NCBI RefSeq assembly: GCF_963678635.1
Contig: NC_087063.1
Span: forward strand, 22,386,701-22,450,700
Direction of reading: 5' to 3'
DNA: 64,000 bases
Source: Symsagittifera roscoffensis
Taxonomy: Eukaryota; Xenacoelomorpha; Acoela; Convolutidae
The position numbers and the translations under genes were made by a program. Position 1 is the first letter of the stretch. Each line of letters opens with the position of its first letter. The notes under the pieces were generated by a model. It was not told the origin of the DNA and ran no database searches. It saw only the letters and a list, made by a program, of their open reading frames with translations. Shown here piece by piece: positions 25,501-36,052 of the stretch.

Positions 25501-28500
25501 TTCAAGACTTTTTTGCCGTCAAAAACTTTGTCCTCAGGACTCAATTCTGGACTCTTTCACCTCTCCTCCTCTTCGCAAATCCTACTCCACTCGGTTCAAA
25601 TATCAAGCATCCTGTTCAAAATTTGCTTTCTATGTTGGTTGCGATTTTTCCAACTCGATTTTTAAATTTTTTTGTGACCGTTTTTCGGCTTTATAGTCTT
25701 CGGCCTAATTTATGTCGGCTTAGTGGCCTAATTTTTTATAGTTTCAAGAGAAACATTTTTTAATGCTCACCTCTGGATTGCACGAATTGCTAAAAGTCTT
25801 AACAGAAATTATAGTTCAAGTTTTTCATGACAACAACTTATTTCGGCTTTTTTTCGACTGAGTAAGTTTTGGCATATATCATATCGGTTTAATGTCCGCA
25901 TATTGCGCCTTTCGATAGACCAAAAAAGTTTGCGTGGGCGTGTCTGTGTTTTGAGGGTGAGGGGGATTTAATAGCTTCTTACTAACTTTAAATTTTTTCG
26001 TTTTCTTTTGTTTTGGTTTGATCGGTTTTGGCCCATATTATATTGGCTTCGTCGCCTCAGGGGGACTTAATAACTTCCTATAAGTCTTAATTTTGTCTTT
26101 TTTTGGCTTTATTTTTTAATTTTTTTTTCGGCTTTAATAGTTTTCGTTCAATTTTATATCGGCATAGTGGCCGCATTCTGTTTAGTTTGACTCGTGAATA
26201 AAGTTTGAGTGTGTGTGTGTATGCGTGTGTGTGTGTTTGTTTGCTTGAGGGTGTGGGGGACTCGAAATGTTCGAATTTTTTCGACTTAATGGCTTTCTTG
26301 TTTTGTATCGGAAGTGGTGCGAAGCTCAAATTCGCCTATGTTGAATTATTTCATCTTTGATAAGGTTTATTTTGAAATTTCAAATCACTTCTTCGACCTT
26401 CTTTGAAGAACGTTAGAATAAATCATAAAAAAGTTTTGTCATATTTTTTTGGGAATTTTTTATCGAATTGTTTTATCAGTTTAATAAAACTTCGGATAAT
26501 TTCCTCGATACTTCATGATCGACCTTCTGTTATTATCATTATTTTTCAGCGAATGTAATTAAAGTCATGAGTTTATTAGCAATTTTTTTGGTATAATTTT
26601 CGATCAATTTGTTCGTCAATTATTTTTTTGTTTTAAGTGCTTTCTAGCATCTATATTTTTTAGAACGATCAGTTCTCGTAGCAAGAGGTTCGGTTTTAGA
26701 AGGCCTTAAGTGCTATCAGATCTCAAACTACCGTTAAATTGTTTAATTTCATATTTTGCTTGTAATTTTAAGAATTTTTTTTTTGAAAATAGATTTAGTT
26801 TGTTTGCGCTATTTGTTACTAGTACACTTAATGTTTTTCTCTCCTCGCTTCCGTATAGTGTTTGTTTTTGATTTGCAATTAAAGTGTAGGCGGTTAGTGT
26901 GATTTAGGTGTTTTTTACCTACTAAAACTTCATGATAGCGAAAAAAGATAAAGTGGATGAGTTTTTTCGCCAGCATTTTCTTTTGGATATTTTTTTTCGT
27001 CTTAGTTTGTGTGGACTTCCTTCAGAGCAATTTTACGTCCTATTTCCTGGTGTGACTGAGAATTTTTGCTTGCTAATCGATTCAAATTAATGACACATCG
27101 AACTTTGAAAAAAAATCATGTTTCAAGATTTTCTGCTTATAAAAATCCCACATGTGATTTTTTGGGACCATTTATCCTGTTTTTGTCTGCATAGTTACCG
27201 TTCGGTTATTTTTTAATGCTAGTTCAATGCTGGTTTTTGTGTTCTGTCACAGATTTTCATCAAAAGGATATTCTGTTTGAAGCAAACATATAAAAATTAT
27301 GCGTGTTGTTTTTTTGGCGTTTTTTCAATATTTTCAGGATTTGATGGCTTTATGTATCTCAAGTTGTGCGTAGCTAAGCTTCGCCTCTGTGTTTAATTTT
27401 TCTTGAGTACGTTGACCGTTTTCCAGCCATCTGTTAACTATGTTCTGATTTTTTTTAAATTTCAAAAGCATAACCAGATGCGGATGGCTCAAATTGCGTA
27501 ATTCACCCAAGAAAGAAGTTCAGGCAGTTAAATTAACTTGTGATGCATCTGGAGTATTTCAATTTAGTCATTCTAGAGTTATTTCATGGCTTTGCGTTAA
27601 ATGTTCTTTCGCTTCAGCTTTTTCATGCTTCTGATATTTCAGGCGACGACGTACCATTACAGCATCTGAAGGGTTTGTATACACTTTCAAATGAACTGTT
27701 TTCCTTGTTTGTAAGGCTGTTTGCAATTAAGTGATTATCTAAGCTTGAATGAGTTATGTTATATCTAAATCATCGCAAAGGATTGGCGCTTTAAATTTTT
27801 TTAACCGTCCCTTTCCAACACTGCTAATTTTTAAACGTTCAAATGTTTTAATTTGCCGGAAAGTTTATTGTTTTGCGAAATCATTTAATAACCAGTAATG
27901 GTTTTGCCCCGTGTTTTTTAATTAGCTCAAATAACCGGAAAGCTTAGGTATCATTTTTTATTGGCTCTGAATTGCTGAATAATCAGTATTGGTTTGTCCA
28001 GCATTTTTCAAAATACGTTAAGGTTGCATGGCTGGCTGAAATATCGTCGCTTCGCGTCAATTATCACTAATAGTTAGCTTGCATCTTAATTTTTTGTTTT
28101 GTTCTTACGTGGTTACTTCAATTTATGTCATAGACTTGTAGTTCATCGAATCATTGAAAATAAACATTCAATCAAATATCATCATAAAATGCGTTGATTT
28201 GGAAATAGTGCTGTTGTCTGAATCGTTTTAGAGTGTGAATACGTCAAAAAAAAGCCGCGTTAGTGCTTAAAGTGTTTGCCTGTCACTCGCTTTTATGGTT
28301 TCAGCGAGGTAGATTCTAAATCAGGGGGAACTTGGCGATCCCTGCCGACCCCTTTGTTACCTTCTGGAGCTTCGGGGAAGAATCTTCTCATGTCCCAGAC
28401 TAACAACCCAGTGTCTGGCGCGGTATCCCCTGGCGAAGTGTCTTTGGCTGCCTCTGGAAACTTCGGTGCGGGCCATCAAGTGAGAGACGAGGCAACTATG

Positions 28501-30584
28501 ATTGCATATCAGGTGCTGACTTCAACTAAAGAGAATATCAACATGTGTCTGGAGATCTTGAGACAGGTGAATGATCTGCGAAATCTCTCTTACAATACCC
28601 CTCATCGAAATTTAAAAACTTCAATTTTGAACTTTCATAGTTTAGGAATGATTTTTGTTTTCGGCTGTTTTTCCACGTTTTGGCAGCCCAGTGGAATGTA
28701 TAATGGGATCGTGAACAATGTTCAAGCTCCCTAGCCTGTGATTTTTTTCAAGGATCAGTCGGAATTGGAATCAAAATGACAAAATATTTTGTTTCCAAGA
28801 TTTAGCGTTGATTTCCAGGCGCTGTTGTTGCCGCTGGCCTACTCAGACACAACGCACAGTGTGATCCAGTTGCTCACCTCCTGGCTAGAGTGTCCAGATG
28901 AGGAAAAACCAGAGTTTGTAAAGGATAGTAGCAGCAGTAGATTGGACCACACCCCTTCTGACTCAGAGGTAGAGATGGAGGATGCGGCTGGCTTTGCGGT
29001 GAGTAGTTCAGTAATTATTACTTTGTTGACTATGGTGGCTTGACTATGCAGTTTTACAATTTGTCGAGGTTTATTTAAAGAAATGAGAGATTGGGTTATT
29101 TCAGTGATGTTGGTTGACTTCTGTTTGGCATGAATATGGAAATGTTTCGCCAATTTTTCGTGAGAGCTCCGCTCAAAAAAGTAGCAGAGGCGCATTCCAA
29201 GAAACTGCAGGGTCGTTCAAGAAAAAATTGATGTTTGACTTTGAAAAGGTATAAAAGAGAGAACTTTAGGCGGCGCAGTGACAAAATTTTTGCTGTCTTT
29301 GGAGAAAATCTTCTCAGTTTGCTTGAAAAATAAAAATGTAGACCGAGTAGTCTTTTTCAGAATCAGCGAAGTTCGGGCGTGGACCAAAGGGCGGCTGCAA
29401 ACTCCAAGTCAGGAAGATGCATCTCAGTGGTCATGAATCCTCCAGCCAGCTCCCTAGTGCACGACAACCTAAGAGCAGGAGTGCAATGCTACCTGCAGTA
29501 CCTGTTCAGAGCACTGTCTGTCGTATTTTACATTCAGCATAAGAGTGATTCGCCAAAAATGGACGCCGCGGTTAGAGCAATCGAATCAATTTCTAGTTAA
29601 ACCTGGTACAGGGACTGATCTAGGATGTTCTCGAGAGAGGAGTGGATTTTCGACAAAAAATGGATTTCTGGTTGTATTCTCGCTTGGTGGAAAAAAAAAC
29701 AGACCAAAAGGGCGTTTTTAGGCTCATGGAAAATTTTGACCAAAGTCGCTATTTTTTGGCGCTCGCTCCGCCTCAAAATTAGTATATATTGGCGCCCAAG
29801 GCACAAAATTTCCGGGTCGATAAGCCAAAATGAATGTCTTAAAAAAACCAAAGGCGTCCGCCCCTCCCCCATCTAAATCCGCCATTGATCTGGTTTATAA
29901 TTTTGAGGTTATCTCACTCTATGTCCGAAATCATAAACAAACCATGAAAACTGAGTATCAATATCATGACAAATTTTGAACAAAATGAATTGTAATGTTA
30001 TCTCAAGGCTGCATGTGGTTTCAGCTACAAGAGACGCGTACCAAAGTGGTGCAGATGTTCAGGAAAGTGACAGTGACAGCACAGGGCAGTATGGCTACTC
30101 ACCCCTTAGTGCAGGCACCTTCCACCTGGTACCACTCCATTCACACCCTCTTCAGGGCCACTCAATTCAACTTCGACAACAATCGACATCTCATGCCAAG
30201 CAACGAGCAGTTTTTGTCTAATCTAGTCAATGTTAGTCGGCAGAATGTTTGATAAATTAACATAAGTGCGGTTATGTTTAAGTTTGTTCTATAAGTTTTT
30301 TTGGTAAGAGGAGATAAGGCTTAGTTTCTTATAACTTATTTTGCATAATTTTATTTATGTTTAACCAAGTGGGTTTGCTTGTGGGACTTTCAAAAGAGCC
30401 GACCTTTGATATGTTATTAAACAGTAGGAAAAAGCTCTTACTTTTGTGTGTGTTGTAGACGTTGGTGGTGAATTGTGTGATGTCCAATCTGTTTGTGAGG
30501 ATGGACACTGCCATCTGGGACAACCTTTCTCTCCTCGTCTCATCAGTGGCTCACAAGGCACCTGTAGTCGTCGAACAGTGGGCT
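10595..30584 (+). CDS. RALGAPA: Ral GTPase-activating protein subunit alpha (RALGAPA1/2-like), N-terminal 699 residues, partial
   Basis: Alpha (catalytic) subunit of the RalGAP complex, which with RALGAPB stimulates GTP hydrolysis by Ral GTPases. Exons: 10595-10703, 10988-11095, 11396-11463, 11667-11724, 12113-12313, 15910-16053, 17691-17863, 18067-18211, 19514-19619, 28305-28566, 28819-28998, 29361-29570, 30025-30231, 30459-30584. Phases agree at every junction (2097 nt, 699 codons). Similarity to vertebrate RALGAPA runs in order: AKILDSSNVQSKIKALKMCL (1-36), FVIEKLIHLMPEKLASGWHC (exons 3-4), IRLFLAWYQVV and FLFSTLVPGL (exon 5), KVQVIQWIISILPP (exon 9), ALLLPLAYSD (exon 11), NLRAGVQCYL (exon 12), TAIWDNLSLLVSS (exon 14). 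This is the helical N-terminal scaffold. The C-terminal GAP domain (the family is ~1900-2000 residues) is not in the window. ATG 10595 or 10598 may start. Exon 6 and the exon 8 and 12 donors are the least certain. Confidence 0.9.
12314..15909 (+). other. RALGAPA intron 5: repeats only
   Basis: About 3.6 kb between exons 5 and 6. It holds a 17-nt hairpin TCAGGGCTTCGCCCTGA at 13577-13593, an R4 copy at about 14385-14625, an 18-base G run at 14963-14980 and an R1 tail fragment at about 14990-15180. No further exon was recognised. Confidence 0.55.
16082..16429 (+). mobile_element. MITE-like element R5, most complete copy
   Basis: Starts AGGGGCGGATCTAGGATATT and ends ATCTAAATCCGCCCT; the ends are imperfect inverted repeats (GGGCGGATCTAG against GGGCGGATTTAG). 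Internal landmarks GTATATATTGACGCC, GGGACCCTTTGGGTCGGCAG and GGGGTCGAATCCCTG recur in the copies at 29609-29885, 38757-39095 and 47010-47205. There is no coding capacity. It lies 28 bases after the exon 6 donor of RALGAPA. Superfamily not assigned. Confidence 0.75.
16641..16960 (+). repeat. tRNA-like SINE-type repeat (R2) followed by an R3 fragment
   Basis: 16641-16712 has a tRNA-like unit with a B-box-like GGTTCGAATCTGG at 16684 and an upstream ACTTAGCCTAGATGTAACGA; related units are at 56570-56640 and 61525-61600. About 16780-16960 matches family R3 (GTGCAAATGAAAGTGCTCAT, then GTGGCTAGTGTTAG, then GTGAGACCTCC). A Pol III-derived SINE origin is inferred. No cloverleaf folds well, so this is not called a tRNA gene. 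Confidence 0.5.
18212..19513 (+). other. RALGAPA intron 8: probable GC-AG intron carrying two repeats
   Basis: The exon before it ends GAAG and is followed by GCAATTGC rather than GT. Using this GC donor gives a GAT codon across the junction and keeps the frame into DWEPEECVNEE. The intron holds an R2 hairpin unit at 18253-18330 (CCCTTGTGATAAGCAAGGG) and a nearly complete R1 copy at 19036-19500. Confidence 0.6.
21690..22160 (+). repeat. Two adjoining R3 copies (tRNA-related repeat)
   Basis: Both carry GCAAATAAAAGTGCTCATTT-like and TTTGTGGCTAGTGTT-like segments. The second includes a B-box-like GGTTCGAATCCGAGAG near 22045 preceded by TATGTGAGACTCCAAC, then GAGTCTTATTTCTACT. The same order of blocks is seen at 57776-58115. 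Confidence 0.5.
22575..25020 (+). repeat. Three R1 copies and one R2 hairpin unit in RALGAPA intron 9
   Basis: R1 at about 22575-23010 (GGAAGGAAAACGTCACTATC, TGATCCAGGTTTATCAAATT), 24035-24480 (GAACGTAGTGAAGAACGCTT, TGTTGATTCAGTTTTCCCAA) and 24740-25020 (truncated at its start). The R2 unit at 23300-23385 has a decayed hairpin. All are in the same orientation as the gene. Confidence 0.55.
25177..25540 (+). repeat. Two R2 hairpin units
   Basis: CCCTTGCGATAAGCAAGGG at 25180-25198 and a near copy at 25469-25487 form a 7-bp stem with a GATAA loop. In both cases it is followed by TATTG(C/G)AA(C/T)CGGGT and then a T/C run ending in CCG. Confidence 0.65.
26209..26243 (+). repeat. GT-rich microsatellite
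   Basis: Interrupted GTGTGTGT tract in RALGAPA intron 9. Confidence 0.8.
29609..29885 (+). mobile_element. MITE-like element R5, shortened copy in RALGAPA intron 12
   Basis: Begins CAGGGACTGATCTAGGATGT and ends ATCTAAATCCGCCAT. It shares GTATATATTGGCGCCCAAGG with the copies at 16082 and 38757 but lacks the GGGTCGGCAGGGGGTCG segment. It begins about 38 bases after the exon 12 donor at 29570. Confidence 0.65.
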
Positions 30585-30924
30585 GTAAGTAGATTTCAGT
30601 ACAAATTGTGCAAAGTTACACACCGACGAGCATCAAATAGGAAGAGCTGATAATCTTTCTGGTTTCTAAATTTTGCCTTTGTTCTCCTTGGCCTTTTTCA
30701 TTATAACCCGACAGAAAAGTTACAAAAAATATAGCCCCACTGGAGTAATGTTTTGTAATATAGCGGGCTATTTGTTTGGGGGATATAATGGGAAAGAGCT
30801 GCTTTTTGGTTAAGAGGTTTAGGGGCGTGAACTTTCGCTTCAAGAAATTGGATTTTAAGAGTCTGTTTGCGTTTAATTAAGAGTCAGGAACGTACTGAAG
30901 ATTTATATTTTTATTTATTATTTA
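30585..30924 (+). other. Start of the intron after RALGAPA exon 14; no next exon found
   Basis: A strong donor, GTAAGT at 30585, follows codon 699. Nothing in the next several kilobases resembles the following RALGAPA segment. Confidence 0.5.
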
Positions 30925-33900
30925 TATAGGACGCGATGATTTTTTTAGGATAAGTGTTAAAATATTAGTTCAGGCTCAAATATAATTTTTTGCAGTTTGA
31001 CTTTTGGCTTTTTAAGTTCAGTTCATTTCCTTTGTTAAAATACACTATCGAACAGCGAAAGTGCATAGATCACGAAAATTTGATCGACTTCTAGTTTCGA
31101 AAGTGGAATTTTATTTTTAGATGTTGCAGCGCAATAAAATTTTTACTGAGACTCCAGTTTTCTCAATTTGAGTAAATTTTATCAAAAACGTGTTTGTCAA
31201 TCACACATTTTGTAGAAATTCAAAGAGAAATTCAAACGAAAATAATCATTTTACAACTTAGCATAATGTGTACACCAGTTTTGAAAAATCGAAAAAAAGT
31301 TTCGGAAAAGCTTACGCGCTATCTAAATTTTGTTTTTGGTACCTGTTTGGAAAGAGGGCACATAGATGCAAAGATGTTTTTTCTAACGTGCCAACATAAC
31401 CTATTTCGGTCGTTTTGTGATCTTTATGTCTTTAGTTGCATTCAATATTTGCATATAATCCAGCAATAAATTGAAATCTACGCTGATAATATTATTACGG
31501 ACTGTTGTAATGTTTTATACCATCTAAACGGTTTTGACGTGGTAAGCTTGAAATTAACAAGTAGTTTCACCTGTGATCTTTTTCGCAAATTTATGAACGC
31601 GTAGGCAGTTGGCGAAATAATCCGGCTCCGAAATAATTCAAATGTTACTTAGGCGAGCTGTTTGGTCTCGCTACTGGACGATAATTTATATAGGACTCTT
31701 ATATAATTCAGATCTCGTTGATTTTTTTTTTTCAGGAAAAAATTTTGATTTTTTGTGGTTTGATTTTTGATTTTAATGAAGGCAAACTCCACTATCGAAC
31801 AGCAAAAGTATAAAGGTCGCGGAAAACTTGATCGACTTCTTGTTTCGACAGGGGATTTTAATATTCCATTTTCTCGGCAGCTTTTAAATTTTACCTATTT
31901 ATCTAGATTCTCAAATTAAGTTGATTTTATAAAAAAAAGCAGCAAAGATAAATTATATTCAAAATTCAAATAAATTTTCAGGCATATACTTTTTCTTTAA
32001 AATCCGAAAGTTGAAGTTTTCTATTAAAAAATTAAGTCAGTTTCTTTTTGTTTTCTAGAGTTCATTACTATTTTTTAACTGTCAATTTGATAAGTTTTAC
32101 TTTGCATAACGTATGGGCGAAATTTAAAAAAAAAACAGTTTTCTTAAGTTTCGAAATCCAGATATTTATCTATTTATTCAAGTTTATTATTGTTACCTGA
32201 TTTTGTTTGAAAAAAAAACACCCTGTTCTCAAGTTCTTTTTTCTAATGTGTCGAGCAGTAGCCGAGATTTTTAAGAGTAATGCACATAGTGAAGACTCTT
32301 ATATAGGTCTTGCTGATTTTTTTGTTTTTTTTTTTCAGGAAAATGTCTTAAAATTTGTTCACGCTCAATTTCGATTTTTCGCGGTTTGACTTGTGATTTT
32401 TTTAAAGTGCAGTGCATTTCTATTATTAAAAAGAAGGCAAACTTCTTTATTGAGAAGCAAAATTGCATAGGTCACGAAAAACGTGATCGACTTCTAATTT
32501 TGAAAATGGAAATTAATTATCTGATTTCCCAGCGAAACGAAAGTTTTACCTATTTACCGAGTTTTCTCATATTGGGTTAATTTTAACAAAAAGTGTCCAT
32601 CATAAATTGTTCTACAAGTTCAAAGAGCTTTAAGGCCATCTAATTTTTTATTCGAAATTAAGAAATGAAGATTTTTGAAGAAAAAAACAAGTCGTTTTTT
32701 TTTTGTTTCCTTGCGTTCTTTACTCTTTTCCAACTGTCAGTTGGCTATGTTAGTGAGAAAACAGTTAACGGAGAACATTTTTTTTTCGCTCTTAGTTTTG
32801 TCGGCTGATTGTCGACTGTTGTTTCGAAAATCGGCATGATACGAAGCCAAGCTTTTCCTAGATTTTTGAATATCCAATTTACTCTAAACAAAATGGAATA
32901 TGTGGCTATCTTCAATATTTTATCGAATTAGTTCCTCAACTGCCCTGGTTTTAGGCTACTGAATGTGTACTGCGTATTTCTTCAAATAAATTTTTTTAAA
33001 ACTATTTGATAAATTTCTGAGAGCCATATGATATTTCGCCCAGTGCCTTAGTTAACCAAGTTTTAGTTGAGCGTTTGATTTAAAGTTTATCAAAATTGTT
33101 TTCATGGCTTTTTGAAGAATTTTGAAAGGTTCAAACTTAAAGAAAAATCTCAAATTCACAAACATGCTTTAATATTTTTTTATTCAAATTTGATTTGATC
33201 CCTTGAAATTTGTTCTTAATTGTTTTCAGGCTCAAATTTACTTTTTCGCGCTTTGATTCTTTTCTTTATTAAGAGTCGATGAAGCTTGCTCAGACTCTTA
33301 TGTAGGTCGCGACGATTTTTTTAAAAGTTGTTTTTTAGAAAATTTCTTAAAATTTGTTCACTTTCAATTTTGAGTTTTCACGGTTCGACTTTGATTTCTT
33401 TTTCCGTTCAGTTCATTTCCTTTGTTAAAAGGAAGCAAATTTTACTCTCGAACAAGGAAAGTATAAAGGCCACGAAAAACCTGATCGAATTCTAGTCTCG
33501 AAAGTGGAATTTATTTACGGAATTTCCCAGCGAAATAATTACCTATTGATCCATATTTCTGAATTTGGTTTAATTTTATCAAAAAAGTGTCAATCATAAA
33601 TCGTTCTAGAAACTCAAAGGGCTTTAAGGCCTTCTTATTTTTTTTAAATTCGAAGATGGAAATTCTAGTCAATGTTACTTTTTCCGGTTACTTGCGTTTT
33701 TTGAGTCTTTTCCAATTGTCTGCTGGCTATGTTTTTAAGTTCAGTTCAATTACTTTGTTATAACACCACTTTTGAACTGCGAAAGTGTGTAGTCCACAAA
33801 AACCTCGATCAATTTCTAGTTTGGAAAGAGGAACTTAATTAATAAGAGTAATGAACGTAGTGAGTACTCTTATATAGGTCTTGCTGATTTTTTAAAAAAT

Positions 33901-34870
33901 ATTTTTCAGGAAAAAGTCTTAAAATTTGTTCTCGCTCAATTTTGATTTTTTGTGGTTTGACTTGTGATTTCTTTTCAAGTTTAGTCCATCTCCATTCCTG
34001 AAAGGAAGGCAAACTCCACTATCGAACAGCAAAAGTGCAAAGGCCACGAAAAACGCGATCAACTTCCAATTTTGAAAATGGAAGTTAATTAACAGATTTC
34101 CCAGCGAAATAAATATTTTCCATATTGATCCAGTTTTCTCAAATTGGGGTAATTTTAACAAAAAAGTGTCCATCATGAATTGTTGTACATTTCAAAGAGC
34201 TTCGAGGCCATCAATTTTCTTCTAAATTCAAAATTTTAAGGTTTTTGAAAAACAAGTCCGTTTTTTTTTTTCAGTTTCAGTGCGTTCATGTCAGTTGGCT
34301 ATGTTCGAATTTTCCTGCGAAATTATTACCTATTTATTCAGTTTTCACAAATTGGGCTGTTTTTTTTTCAAAAAATTGTCAATCATAAATTGTTCTAGAA
34401 GTTCAAAGAGCTTTATAGCCTTCTATTTTTTGTAAAGCTCGAAGATGGAAATTCAAGTCAATTTTTCTTTTTCTGCTTACTCGCGTTCATTGACTCTGTT
34501 CCAACTGTCTACTGGCTATGTTTTTTAAATTCAGTAACGATTGGCAAACACGACGATCGGCAAACGCCACAATTGAACAGCGAAAGTTTAAAGCTCACGA
34601 AAAACGTGATAGGCTTCTAGCTTCGAAATTGGTTTATTTTCTAGCTTCGGGTTTTTCTTTTCAGGTTCTCTAGAGGAATAAAAAAATTTACTGTTTGGTC
34701 CAGTTTTCCCAAATTGGGTTTATTCAGCAAAAAAGCGTCAAACAGAAACTGTTTTAGAATTTAAAAGAGCTTCAATGCCCTCTATTTCTTCAAATTTCGA
34801 AGATTTTTTTGTTAGTTTTTTTTCTGTTTCCTTGCGTTCATTTTTTGTTCAAGCTGTCTGTTGGTTCAGT
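30925..34870 (+). repeat. Cluster of R1 repeats in head-to-tail order
   Basis: About seven or eight full or partial copies of the ~480-bp family: about 30925-31215, 31680-32100, 32272-32760, 33238-33745, 33738-33840, 33842-34310, 34306-34520 and 34524-34870, all in one orientation. Full units start with an inverted pair AAGAGTA...TACTCTT (clearest at 33842-33869), pass through AAGGCAAACTCCACTATCGA and TATTGATCCAGTTTTCTCAA, and end TCAGTTGGCTATGTTTT. No protein is encoded. Confidence 0.8.
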
Positions 34871-34879
34871 TGTATTCAT

Positions 34880-36052
34880 ATCAGCTCGTGTTGTGTGGGT
34901 TAAGAAAATGTTTATTTTGTTTTGGTGCTATAGATGGTAATTGATCAGCATGCTGTTTTTTGCGTCATTCTATGAAATATAAAAAGTTTTAATAGGTTGA
35001 GTTTGGCAACCTAAAAGTTTCTCTTTTTTTCTCTGTAAATCTTGTAAATTGAGACCATGCTCTTAAGTTTTTCTTGTTAACAATTAACTGAGTTTGCTTC
35101 GTGTCCCAGGCATTCCCATCTAAATTGTTTTTGGAAGATTTTTTTGTTTTCAGAATTTTAGTGAAGGGTTAGATTTTTTCAAAATAAGGTTTAAGAAGCA
35201 ATTTTCAGGTACAGCAATCTTTTTTTTGAAGATTCATAGGTGTGCGTGCGGGTACTGCTGTAGTTTTTTTATTATACAGCGACATCATTTCCTGTCTTTT
35301 TTATTTCATTCAGTTTCAAATTTGAATTATATGCTCTTTCTCATTTTTGGACTACTAATTGATTTCTGTTAAATTTGTCTCGGTTGATACTTCTGATGTG
35401 ATTAATTGACGTCTAAGTTTTCTATTGCTAAGAGCTTTTCCTTTTTCTATTTCTTATCTTTTCCACGATTTAAGACAAGAATTGATTAAGAGTCGAGTTG
35501 CTAAAAGCTTTCGATTAGGAAGAAATTATGCATGATTTCGAAATCTAAAACATCTATTTATTTTTAGTGTTGGCGATTCATTATTGCTCAAGGAATAACA
35601 AAAATGACACATCTAACAAAATGGGAAAAACTCAACGTTTGAACACCCGAAAGAAAGTTGTATTGTACTTAATCAGAGGTTTTGCAATAGTGCTTTTTAT
35701 GTTTTCATAATTATGGATTTGAATCGCTGAATGTTCTTTTTTGCCAAAGCGATTAGCAAAATTACATAATCGCTGAATTTTCCCAAAAATAACATAAAGA
35801 GTTGAATCAATTTATAGACAGATTGAACGAAGGGTGAATCGGGTAGAGTCAGACCAGCCGACGGATTTTGTCAACAGAATTTGGAAGAGCTCTAATGCTA
35901 AACTTTTAAATCAAAAGCCGCATTTGGGATAGCTATATAAAATGCTTGATGAGTTTCGACGTGAAATACCATTGTTTTCGAATATATTTCATATTAATAC
36001 TGTCGAAAATGATTTTTTTTGTGTCGGCTTTTTTCCCGTTGTTTCTTATGAT
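34880..36052. other. Unannotated stretch between the R1 cluster and the SLCO stop codon
   Basis: No repeat copy or exon recognised. The 3' UTR of the minus-strand SLCO gene must lie at its right end, but I could not choose a convincing AATAAA. Confidence 0.4.

Larger units (their letters stand above)
19620..28304 (+). other. RALGAPA intron 9 (8.7 kb), repeat-filled
   Basis: No exon is needed for phase or protein alignment between the flanking exons, and none was seen. Contents: R3 copies (about 21690-21900 and 21900-22160), R1 copies (about 22575-23010, 24035-24480, 24740-25020), R2 hairpin units (about 23300-23385, 25177-25250, 25468-25540), an AT microsatellite near 20768-20785 and a GT-rich microsatellite at about 26209-26243. 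26350-28300 shows nothing recognised. Confidence 0.6.

Noticed and set aside
29571-29600. Extension of RALGAPA exon 12 to the TAA at 29598-29600
   Set aside because: Stopping there would end the protein at a place where the family continues; the GCG/GTTAGA donor keeps phase 0 with the next exon, which aligns well.
30925-34870. CRISPR-like or bacterial-type array
   Set aside because: Units are ~480 bp, diverged and dispersed across a eukaryotic locus; there are no short identical repeats with unique spacers.
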